NCBI RefSeq assembly: GCF_003121985.1
Contig: NZ_QEWP01000005.1
Location: 1 to 64,000 of the forward strand
Direction of reading: 5' to 3'
Length of the DNA: 64,000 bases
DNA from: Marinilabilia rubra
GTDB taxonomy: Bacteria; Bacteroidota; Bacteroidia; Bacteroidales; Marinilabiliaceae
Shown here: piece by piece, positions 22,601 to 29,300 of the stretch
Layout of the letters: each line of letters opens with the position of its first letter
Position numbering within the stretch: position 1 is the stretch's first letter
Program-made: the position numbers and the translations under genes
Notes under the pieces: generated by a model
Database searches by the model: none
Seen by the model: only the letters and a program-made list of their open reading frames with translations
What the model was told of the DNA's origin: nothing

Positions 22601-23357
22601 CAAACAAAAAGACTTCGGCAACCTTTCCATCCCACGAACCGTTTGCATCTTTGGGCCCCTGCCCAACAATAAGTTTGGTGGAGTTTGTGATAGTCCCCGA
22701 CAAAGCACCATCATCATCAGTTAAAACATCGGTACTACCATCTACAAACAACCGAATACTTCCCCCGTCAGTCCACTGAGATGATATTAATTGTGGTGAG
22801 GTTGTCTGAATATTTTCAGAAGATTCAATTTGCACTTGGCCATTACCGGTGCGAACTCCAATCTTAATTACATCGTCTCCTCCTCCATTGGCACCAGAAT
22901 CATCGTATCGTACCGCAAAAACATCATCGCCACCATCCGGATCTTCAGTGTCAAAAAAACCGGCATCAGTATTTGTAACATCAGATTGCACAACAGCAAA
23001 AAATGAGAAACCATCCAGTCCGTTGAAGTAGGACTCGCCGTCATCATCAATCAGGGACATATCAGAACCGTCAAATTCTATTGCCGAATGTCCATTTATC
23101 GAAGAAGTTTTAAAGACTGGTTGTTCAGATATTTGTGCCTGAGAAAAATCATAGCTATTACCTGAAAGATCATTCCATACACTTACATTGTCATTATCAG
23201 ATAAAGAAAGAGAATCGGCATTTAGCCAGAAAAGAAGTATTGGCTGGCCATCATCACCATTAACATTTCCAATTCCACCAGGCCCGGTTTGAGCCACTCC
23301 TGAAAAAGAAAACATGCTAAAAATAATTATACCCAATAAATAAATAACCCTGTTCAT
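13611..23357 (-). CDS. Giant T9SS-secreted surface protein B
   Basis: A 3248-aa paralogue of protein A. Residues 1-23 form a signal peptide ending SGVAQ. No other start would leave a full signal sequence, so the ATG at 23357 is used even though it sits inside the leader motif shared with A, C and D. Residues ~45-270 form a LamG/concanavalin-like region (SAIEFDGSD, SIRLFVDGS, KVAEVFLFAE). Beta-solenoid-like Asn/Gly/Thr repeats fill most of the rest, with 'W...W' openers near residues 455, 1362, 2289 and 2705. The C-terminal ~550 residues carry the block common to the array (HYWYMSSPLQN, YHLVGNPYPTAIDW). A T9SS type A sorting domain ends KTEKVVGASL. The tail is a mosaic: DNA 13906-15116 is identical to gene A, while the last ~95 residues resemble protein D more closely. 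Likely an outer-surface or released adhesin; ligand unknown. Confidence 0.88.
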   Translation of the reverse strand: MNRVIYLLGIIIFSMFSFSGVAQTGPGGIGNVNGDDGQPILLFWLNADSLSLSDNDNVSVWNDLSGNSYDFSQAQISEQPVFKTSSINGHSAIEFDGSDMSLIDDDGESYFNGLDGFSFFAVVQSDVTNTDAGFFDTEDPDGGDDVFAVRYDDSGANGGGDDVIKIGVRTGNGQVQIESSENIQTTSPQLISSQWTDGGSIRLFVDGSTDVLTDDDGALSGTITNSTKLIVGQGPKDANGSWDGKVAEVFLFAEVLNSASRAVLENYISQKYAITIANDYFSGGDPAWVHNISGLGKESDGAQNQAYSAGLTLFQDGDFDNGDYLFLGHNNAVNNEANIRYGSDITGSGAESAWKRDWYVEKTGSLNSQFVFNIAEGFENGNHPHSPDDYVLLYRSGTTGAYSQVTTATSINGAEVLFSVPDADLQNGYYTFGSLDQTGSPVQGQPGKIWYSLVSGDWDNWEIWTLDPSGALPDNPNNLTPSASNSDKVVILNGRTVDVTSDNLNNASIEVNGRLDLNATTGHSFGEISGNGRILIQADNFPSGDASAFNAQGNGTVELYGAGYDLTTSQTFNDVVVEMDAPTTKLILETDYTIVGNLTVKTGDLQINDNANTNPLMLDVAGDVTVNSNGRLSVGTADAYSSSLQSGYGNYHKGFHQFRIGGNFLNNGVVRLTNLLAPDYNSRATNGAVSMVFYGASNKGFLCNNTTDLYNLVVDKGNDRTYELELYADDKAYFALFGENDEQWDDTDSAHPENRKALWIKNGTLRLTGSVFIPSLTEGSRDYTIGQRAGLVLDGPDVYVQNSADENTDFSGMTHGAPDGINTGGSQQGLYPYGKLQVSNGYFYLGKGEAINFRDEAPGIIQVDGGVLEANQIAISSSASQGNFSFVLNGGEVRVTDEYGSDGGRALLNLDNADMTFSMTGGALYVDGTSGHDPNGIHIASSIGNYNVSGGTVYINSGSNTEVLSTAPFYNLVINGGSSLTLQEPLTVLNDLEIQSNATLTANGHDVSIGGDFDLNDKGTYTHGGNTTRFIGSGRSNIYIRNTNTIHELTLNDVELAKDQRYNTSLFHRVEVVSNGRASADSPLLIEGNLTVLRGEFDVDEYLVDVRGNVEIVDGQMIATDNNPGRIRLNGSSQQTIKGALSKEQDFGHIELDNNNGALLLSDINVSEFTLVNGVMDLDVYNLDISGRINGSGYSGSKMFKTAGNASDGGLTLFVNLEDRSYSSEEVLFFPIGSSTGFNTGSVFIDGNPGITQGEITLKGVDRRHPAASSGNALEYYWVASVDGFDGINSSSVNYKLTYLSGFDNGWQVMKLLENTTDWVKNNDDATPDAYFYDVGMVGGDFTVGNPSGFNNLKIFYSRQDGDWSSKNTWSNESYGGAKANSAPGPYDIVKIGYEGSPGSYVRHRVTLNVGTPSNPVEIAALVLEQNPEAGANESEMSRLIIPPTRGLRVNGKISGDGEVQFQMENSNIPLFEGDFGEFVETEGASFIMRSNEGNVIAPTNLTRFPRLSIPGSSPDWTDSRSVTFITDITCENLNVRYGGTLRLNDGGAGDVEVLDSLRVGGIGTDNAGRIIFPNSGNNRSLTVQGDLSMDTDGAAYTNNQIIVEEGGNSDLKHRLIVYGNIQLRDDNSLIDLFTNNDGQSNAILEITGEAGKSFEKAPEATADFYRIVMNKMENKSFSFEDDFTLNGPSDGDTKALELISGRLQLRDAGIDVTLSSGGADFRIPAEAELYTGTQSTVRVTGDNTGIWLDGKISIGWDTYWYINGGVNNYIEYTASGNSTIVMNQGHLYVGSQIRRNPATEDGILHFNQNHSNSEIVIGSNADQGGEAARGMLELLNTSTFSQVDGAELIIANSVANSSVPSFYLDIANDDVTLGAGSSITFGNTDTGAAQSLGLYSSVPLENVIVNNVSGNNPEVLMQIVPLELNNLTVDAGAVFNANGLDLTLNGNFTNDGDFVAGGNNTFFTGLTDQTLSGNTTFYNLQKDGSTDFILSSGVTAVNVANNMSINQGSLIDNSNTVFVQGDVFFDGIHQYGGAGKGVSLNGSNAQLLSGNGTFGKLTINNSSGVNVPLGNDLTIINSLRMERGIFNIDKNLLALGENCEIEEVAGIAPFSASKMIQTNISFTDNGVKKILPTGAAGFVFPMGSTGKYTPVTFDITNNSATGGSIVVKPSNEKHPSVSDPNNVLQYHWVLRADGLTGFSATARMKYVNSDVEVEAPNTINDYWTARLLSDGSGNWEKYSGADVIDESNQELVFTFSGTDDVGISGDYTAGLETAIPDQVPGYITTTSGNWTDETIWDTYPVPGGTVPAGGPRGSMVYVDHQVTIPSNYVSSYRTTINAGGEVVVGQTFGHRFGEVDGEGILKLESGNLPAGIYDNFLLSGTFEFTGNGNYDVLSSFSDVNNLIFSGTGERRLPNIDLQINGNVLLSGADLINEHNRSIGLGGDFEFNSGTFDAGTGSDASWIFNGNALQYVTGLTGFIGGNTFYNFGVNNTSGIVIETDVEIDNSLSLTSGVINNSLGNRLALMNASSASVTGGSSSSYITGPFEKLVNNGSSFTFPMGAGNRYGELEISSTQTGAAAPWQVRYFNADPGDAGFDPESYAAPIEFVSRNEYWNVKGPDGANAHVTVRWDSQSGVSADAGERDDLRLVSWEDQATDRWEEAGSSITDNGQNSGNIQSDALLNFNEFVDGNYYTIGGVQVYNYSWIGATDDWFVDSNWASNTVPSISTEVSIPEVPSGGNQPVINGDAFCKDLSLEANSSLTLRAGSTLEIANDVDNSGTIVLESTNSSLSSLMLPETMTNSGNVNVKLTLDPDHYWYMSSPLQNTVAGWFKPSEDVSKDYVYVFEVVDNRWQWIRLDQSDVDNNRPIGDMQGIVGYYYTDTKHLDYTGTVQNTDLTVTPDDPGYHLVGNPYPTAIDWEDPAGWTRAGFSNTIWSWINYGGERIIQTYNNNGDALPGVWTLEPNGYDASTMSHIPPYQSVWMKQESETAVPLTVKRAARVKNSDAPLKSASSGDGSFEMIRIKAENAHTMDATVLYFNGSFITGKGSEDSEKRFNGSEKVPEVYTSLNTQALAINGQPLLSAEENAYALSVRNRVEGEVRLVFDLDEFTDVTYDVLLEDKVTGAWTDLRDINEYAYTPVQMGDDHDRFVLHLDKVKEVPTSVENPESSAAGDITIVGKDEYALVTISNELLSAGNAIIDLLDMNGRLIERKNTTEQETEIALPDNSGMYIVKVSAGGKQKTEKVVGASL
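23345..23357 (-). promoter_or_regulatory. Leader motif variant overlapping the start of gene B
   Basis: ATGAACAGGGTTA replaces the TTTGAACAGGGTTA of the paralogues, so here the motif supplies the start codon and encodes MNRV. The encoded L/M-N-R-V-I-Y also appears in the untranslated upstream frame of gene A, evidence that both derive from one leader. Confidence 0.5.
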
Positions 23358-23481
23358 AATTCGAATTTTTAATTCGTCCAGTTAACCTTGATTTCATTAA
23401 CGTATTGGCCGCTGCAAAGATCCTTATATTTGGTTGCATGCTCGATTTTTTAGACCAATGTCACAATATCACTGACAAAAG

Positions 23482-23520
23482 AAAAAAGTCTCGCTACCCA
23501 ACGTTTTGGGGCGAGACTTC
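23482..23520 (-). terminator. Terminator of secreted gene C with compensatory changes
   Basis: The minus-strand stem AAGTCTCGC / GCGAGACTT encloses CCCAAAACGTTGGG and runs into Ts. Compared with the other three, C-G pairs have become T-A on both arms together, which supports a conserved RNA structure. Confidence 0.85.
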
Positions 23521-23525
23521 TTTAC

Positions 23526-23545
23526 TTCACAGGGTTAATTGTGAA
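23526..23545 (-). promoter_or_regulatory. Conserved 3'-UTR hairpin with AUUAACCC loop (gene C)
   Basis: TTCACA-ATTAACCC-TGTGAA, one base pair longer than in the paralogues but with the same 8-nt loop. Confidence 0.55.
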
Positions 23546-23565
23546 TATTTTTAATATGAAGGAGG

Positions 23566-23593
23566 CCGCCTAAATCCCCCAAAGGGGGACTTT
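23566..23593 (-). repeat. Dispersed G-rich repeat, copy 3, in the 3' UTR of gene C
   Basis: CCTAAATCCCCCAAAGGGGG followed by ACTTT, next to GGAGGCC. It is the reverse orientation of the copy at 26271-26308, which is inserted next to the same GGAGGCC sequence at the end of gene D. Confidence 0.7.
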
Positions 23594-23637
23594 GAAATTC
23601 AAGAGACCATATTCTACCAGATCTATCGTTTTACCAT

Positions 23638-25992
23638 TTATCGACCTGCTTTCATAACGACCTTTTCAGTTTTAACAATACCTCCGACATTTACTTTCAC
23701 CACATAAACCCCACTGTTGCAGGGCAGTTCCACTTCAGCTTCCGTACTTCCGGTATTAATGCTCCTCATCAGACGACCAGTCATGTCTAATACTTCTATG
23801 ACTGCCTCGGATGACTGCAGCAATCCACGACTGATTTTTATCAAAGCGTAATCCTGCTGACCGATAATGGTGATATCTTCTTTTTCTGAGATATTCGTAT
23901 TTTCAACACTGGTAGCTACCTGTTTTACTTTTTCCAGATGAAGCACAAACCGGTCATGATCATCGCCCATTTGATCAGGTGTATATACATATTCACTTAC
24001 CTCACGAAGATTAATCCAGGCCCCGGATTCTGTGTCTTGAAGAAACAGATCATAGGTGGGATTTGCGAAATCGCTCAAATCAAAGCTCAAAGTAACATTT
24101 CCTTCCACACGGTTTCTTACGCTAACAGGAATTTCATAATTCTGTTCTGAAAGAGCCGGTAATCCGTTAATGGATAAATCGGTATTTCCAACTTTGGTGT
24201 AGACTTCAGGTACGTTCTTTGAACCATTGAATCTTTTTTCACCATCTTCCTCTCCCACATTGCTTGACAGGCCTTCGCTAAAGAATAGGACAGTTTCATC
24301 TAAGGCATATTCATTCTGGGTCCGGATACGGATCATCTCCAAATCATTGCTTTCGGCTGAAGTGCTTTTTAATGGTGCGCTGTTATCCTTTACCCTAGCT
24401 GATTTTTTTACCGTTAAGGTTGCTTTCTCTGTGGTTTGTTTAATCCATACGGACTGATAAGCAGGAATATGTCCTTTGTTTTCACTATTGTAACCTTCAA
24501 CCTGAGGTGTTACAATATCAAATTCACCATTATAGGTTTGCACAACTCTTTCATTACCTATTGAAACCCAGCTCCAGATGGTATTGGAAAAGCCTTCACG
24601 CTCCCAGCCGTCTGCATTATCCCAACTCCAGTCAATGGCTGTTGGGTAAGGATTCCCTAAAAGGTGATAGCCGGGGTCATTAAATTCTTTAACGATTTCA
24701 TCATTGTTTACCTCACCTGTAAAATCCAACTGTTTGGCATTGTCGTAATAATAAGCAACCACACCTTGCAAAGGATCAATCCCCCTTTGGTTATTCACAT
24801 CTTCCTGGCTTAACCTCACCCACTGCCATCGGTTATTCACTACCTCGAAAACATATACATAATCTTTATCTGCATTTTCTGATGGTTTAAACCAACCTGC
24901 TTCTGCATTTTTCAATGGTGCACTCATGTACCAGTAACGATCCTCCTGCAACAACATTTTCACATTGGCTTTTCCCGGCTTTGAAGCATTGTCGGGCAAC
25001 AACAAAGAAGAAAGGTTGTCAAACTCAGATTCTAAAACAAATAAACCATCATTTTGAACATCTTCTGTTATTTCCAAAGTAGAACCGACATTCAATACTA
25101 AACTTGATCCCTCTGCTATCGACAGCGATGAAATAAGAACATCACCATCAATAACCGGAGAAACAACTCCCGACTCAATCTTAACAGAAGATTCTATTCC
25201 AGGGATTTCCTGGTTTTTCCAGTTCGTCTGGTTAAACCAATCATTATCTGTTCCACCAACCCATGTGAAAAATGCAGGTACCAGCCCAACATTCTCTACT
25301 ATTTCTTCAAGAACCGATCCTTCTTCATTGATTACAAAATCATCAAGATTACCATAATCTCCGTTTTCAATAATACCCCAACCAGGAGAAGTGATATTGG
25401 CCTCAGGATCCAATATATAAATATCATCGCTTTTGGCATTCAAACCTCCTCCAAGGTGAGAAAAATCGCCACCCACAACAAGGTTTCCTTTATTCTGAAC
25501 CTGAGTGCTGGAAGAAGTTGAGAAGTCCCCTTTGACTATAACATCACCGTTGGTTTTGAAGCTGCTTCCAGTTGATGATAAATTACCATGAACAATAAGG
25601 ATTCCACCCTTTTTCACAGAAATTCCGGCAGAACCTTCAAGATTTCCAAATATTTCCACCGTTGCCCCATCTTCAATAGTTAAGCCGCCCCATTGATTAT
25701 TGGAATAGTTTCCTGACACATTTAATATACCATTAACGGTTACGGTTACCGGATTAAGATTCCCATTGCGCGAAATCGTACCATTAATGGTCATTTCCTT
25801 ATTGATGTTCTCAAAATCGGAAGGTATGTTATTATTGTCCCAGGCATTGGAGTCTTCAAAATCACCCTGGAAATTTGAGTTTGTAATGTAAGTATTGTTG
25901 TTTCCGCCGTTGCCATTACCGCCTTTTTTAGCAACGACATCAAAACTAAAGAAAAAAATTAACCCAATTAAAGTTAAACTAATCCGTTTCAT
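23638..25992 (-). CDS. Short T9SS-secreted paralogue C
   Basis: A 784-aa member of the array. Residues 1-21 form a signal peptide ending VVA, followed by KKGGNGNGGNNN. Residues ~40-240 are a single short solenoid of repeats with the pattern 'v-x-G-d-x-(s/t)', for example VIVKGDFSTSSS and LVVGGDFSHLGG. At about residue 244 the protein enters the C-terminal block common to all four (WVGGTDNDWFNQTNW, RYWYMSAPLKN, YHLLGNPYPTAIDW). It ends in a T9SS type A sorting domain (VLDMTGRLM, SGVYVVKV, KTEKVV). Its sequence is clearly more diverged from A, B and D than those are from one another. It appears to show a minimal architecture of the family: one solenoid plus the export module. It has its own leader motif and terminator, so it is probably transcribed alone. 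Confidence 0.88.
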   Translation of the reverse strand: MKRISLTLIGLIFFFSFDVVAKKGGNGNGGNNNTYITNSNFQGDFEDSNAWDNNNIPSDFENINKEMTINGTISRNGNLNPVTVTVNGILNVSGNYSNNQWGGLTIEDGATVEIFGNLEGSAGISVKKGGILIVHGNLSSTGSSFKTNGDVIVKGDFSTSSSTQVQNKGNLVVGGDFSHLGGGLNAKSDDIYILDPEANITSPGWGIIENGDYGNLDDFVINEEGSVLEEIVENVGLVPAFFTWVGGTDNDWFNQTNWKNQEIPGIESSVKIESGVVSPVIDGDVLISSLSIAEGSSLVLNVGSTLEITEDVQNDGLFVLESEFDNLSSLLLPDNASKPGKANVKMLLQEDRYWYMSAPLKNAEAGWFKPSENADKDYVYVFEVVNNRWQWVRLSQEDVNNQRGIDPLQGVVAYYYDNAKQLDFTGEVNNDEIVKEFNDPGYHLLGNPYPTAIDWSWDNADGWEREGFSNTIWSWVSIGNERVVQTYNGEFDIVTPQVEGYNSENKGHIPAYQSVWIKQTTEKATLTVKKSARVKDNSAPLKSTSAESNDLEMIRIRTQNEYALDETVLFFSEGLSSNVGEEDGEKRFNGSKNVPEVYTKVGNTDLSINGLPALSEQNYEIPVSVRNRVEGNVTLSFDLSDFANPTYDLFLQDTESGAWINLREVSEYVYTPDQMGDDHDRFVLHLEKVKQVATSVENTNISEKEDITIIGQQDYALIKISRGLLQSSEAVIEVLDMTGRLMRSINTGSTEAEVELPCNSGVYVVKVNVGGIVKTEKVVMKAGR

Positions 25993-26005
25993 AATTCACT
26001 AATTT

Positions 26006-26021
26006 TAACCCTGTTCAAAAA
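26006..26021 (-). promoter_or_regulatory. Shared leader motif TTTTTGAACAGGGTTA (gene C)
   Basis: Identical to the copies before A and D and 13 nt upstream of the ATG at 25992. A weak TATAATTG lies upstream as a possible -7 box with one mismatch. Confidence 0.55.
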
Positions 26022-26192
26022 TTTCAGACCCTTTTGGGAGTCCTCTTGTACAATTATACCGTAAGGCAGATGAATTGTTATTAAGCTTTGATTAAAGACC
26101 AAGGTTGTATTGACGAATCAGTTTGTTTAAGAGATAAAGTTTAAAAAGTACTTTTATAATAATTACGTAAGCAAACGGAGAATATGACTAAT

Positions 26193-26230
26193 AAAAAGCC
26201 CCGCTATCCAACGTTTTGGAGCGAGGCTTT
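26193..26230 (-). terminator. Terminator of giant secreted gene D
   Basis: Same stem and loop as the terminator of gene B, ending in Ts on the minus strand. Confidence 0.85.
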
Positions 26231-26235
26231 CAAAC

Positions 26236-26254
26236 TTCACAGGGTTAATTGTGA
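26236..26254 (-). promoter_or_regulatory. Conserved 3'-UTR hairpin with AUUAACCC loop (gene D)
   Basis: TCACA-ATTAACCC-TGTGA on the minus strand, in the same position as in the paralogues. Confidence 0.55.
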
Positions 26255-26270
26255 TATCTTCAACAGGGAG

Positions 26271-26308
26271 GCCCCCAAAGTCCCCCTTTGGGGGATTTAG
26301 GGGGCCCC
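26271..26308 (+). repeat. Dispersed G-rich repeat, copy 4, inserted in the end of gene D
   Basis: CCCCCAAAGTCCCCC, TTTGGGGGATTTAGG and GGGCC together separate the GGGGCC and CCTCCCTG that are contiguous in A and B. The stop codon of gene D (26297-26299) lies inside the repeat. Confidence 0.75.
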
Positions 26309-29300
26309 GACTACTTTCTCAGTCTTCTGCTTTCCACCGGCGGTTACTTTTACAATATACATTCCGCTGTTAGCTGGCACAGCAATCTCTGTTTCCTGCT
26401 CAGTGGTGTTTTTTCGCTCTATCAAACGACCGTTCATATCCAACAGATCAATAACTGCATTTCCGGCACTCAACAACTCATTGCTGATGGTCACTAACGC
26501 ATATTCATCTTTTCCGACAATGGTAATATCACCTGCAGCTGAGGACTCCGGATTCTCCACACTGGTCGGCACCTCTTTAACTTTATCAAGATGAAGCACA
26601 AACCGGTCGTGGTCATCGCCCATTTGGACAGGTGTATAGGCATACTCGTTGACATCCCTGAGATCAGTCCACGCACCTGCTACTTTATCTTCCAGCAATA
26701 CATCATAGGTTAAGTCGGTAAATTCATCAAGGTCAAAGACCAATCTGACTTCACCTTCTATACGGTTGCGAACACTTAATGCGTAGGCATTTTCCTCAGA
26801 ACTCAAAACAGGCTGGCCATTGATGGCCAAAGCCTGGGTATTTAGTCTTGTGTATACTTCAGGTACTTTCTCTGAGCCATTGAAACGTTTCTCTGAGTCT
26901 TCAACTCCGGTGCCGGAAACAAAGCTATCGCTAAAATAAAGCACCGTGGCATCCATAGTATACTCATTCTGAGCTTTAACTCGAATCATTTCAAAGGAAC
27001 TCTCTCCCGATGAAGCACTCTTCAGTGGTGCATCGCTGTTCTTTACACGAGCAGCACGTTTAACGGTCAACGGAACAGACGTTTCAGACTCCTGTTTCAC
27101 CCATACTGCCTGATATGGAGGGATATGGCTCATAGTAGATGCATCATAACCGTCAGGTTCCAGCGTCCAAACACCAGGTAAGATATCTCCGTTATTATTA
27201 TAGGTCTGGATGATACGGATACCACCATAAGTAATCCAACTCCAAATAGTATTAGAGAATCCATCTCGTGTCCAACCGGCTGGGTCTTCCCAGTCAATAG
27301 CTGTCGGATATGGGTTTCCTACCAGGTGATAACCGGGATCATCAGGCGTCACTGTCAAATCTGTATTTTGAACCGTGCCTGTGCAATCCAGGTGTTTAGT
27401 ATCTGTATAATAATACCCAACAACACCCTGCATATCGCCTATCGGACGATTGTTATCCACATCTGTCTGATCCAGACGAATCCATTGCCAGCGGTTATCA
27501 ACCACTTCAAAAACATAAACATAATCTTTACTGACATCCTCTGACGGTTTGAACCATCCGGCTACAGTATTCTGAAGCGGGCTGCTCATATACCAGTAGT
27601 GATCGGGATCAAGAGTCAGTTTTACATTGACATTACCGGAGTTGGTCATAGTCTCTGGTAATATCAGTGAGGATAAGCTGGAATTGGTCGATTCCAAGAC
27701 AATGGTACCAGCATTATCAACATCACTAATCACTTCAAGAGAAGCTCCGGGTCTAACCGTTAATACTTCACCTGTTGTAACAGTTAAAACATCGCAGGAA
27801 GCATCACCTGCATCAATCACAGGATAAGTTGCACCCGTTCCATCAATAATAGCAGGATTCGCAGCAGATGGAACCATCCCTGAACTCCAGTTGGCGGAAG
27901 TAAACCAGTCGGTAGGGCTGGTTAAATCATCGCCCTCCCATGTATATGGTGCAATAGATGCAACTCCAAAGGTAAGATACCTTGAAGAAGAAAAAGTAAC
28001 AGGACTGTCACTGGATGTGGTGGCCATTCCAGTATTTACTGTTCCGGTAACTTCATCCCACTGAGATGACACAAATTCCACAATCAAAGCATTATCTTCA
28101 TTAACGCCACTCTCTCCGTCAAATCTCATATTAACATTAGCATCAAGGGCTGATGAAGGAGCTGTTACATTCCAGTATTCATTATTGCTTACCCATTCGA
28201 CACCTGTGCCATAGGTGGCAGAGATATCATCTTGTGCTGATGAATTATAGTATTGAGCTGTCCAATAACCACCTGCCCCTGCAACAGGTTTAATTTCAAT
28301 ATTTCCAAATCTGGATACATCACCAACGGGGAAATCAAATGAAGAACTTTCATTTATCTTTTTGCTCATTGGTCCATCTACAAAACTTGAGGAACTGCCT
28401 CCAATCACTGCATCTGTTGCAGTATTATTAATAGTTAGCATTGTGGAAGAACTGGAAATAATATCTCCCGAGGTAAGCAGCAAGTCGTTATCTATTTCGA
28501 TATTCGATTGAAGCTCTAATCCGGAAGTATTATTTATTTCCAGGTTATAGAATGCACCACCCGATGCGGTTGTAAAATCAGTTGTTCCTGAAATCACCTG
28601 TGTTGAGGAACCGTTAAAAGTAATGGTTGGCACTTTGGGGTCAACATAAGTTCCTGCATCAAATGATCCGGAATTAAAAGTAAGATCACCCATTATAGAG
28701 ATACTGTTATTATGAGTGTTCTCTATATCCGGGCCATTTAGAACTAAATCACCATACAGTTGAACGTCAATATTAGGCAGTGTTCTTGTTCCAGTTCCAG
28801 TAAATACAACACTATTAACATTAGGTATTTCACTTAACACGTCATAATTATCAGTCCCTGCATATTCTAACACTCCTCCATCAGAAGAAAAGAAACTATC
28901 GTAAGAGCCGGCAGGCAAATCCCCACTTTGAAGTTTCAACGTTCCGGTTCCAAAAACATCTCCAAGTCGGTGTCCTATTGAAGTACCAATATCAACAACT
29001 CCTGTTGGATTAATAAAGGACCTGTAAGCTGCTTCAAAATTATCCGGAAATGAAAGCGTGTGATTAACATAAATAATGGAGCCTCTGGGTCCTCCTGCCG
29101 GAACATCAACTCCGGCCGAGCCTGTCGTTCCTGTTGATGGATCATAAGTTGCCCATGTCGATGTATTCGAATAATTACCGTCAGTTACTGTAATATAAGA
29201 AGGAACCTGATCCGGTATTGCACTTTCAATACCAGCAGTATAATCCCCGTCAATACCATTATCACCGGTCCCTGAAAAAGTAAATATCGAAAGGTCATTA

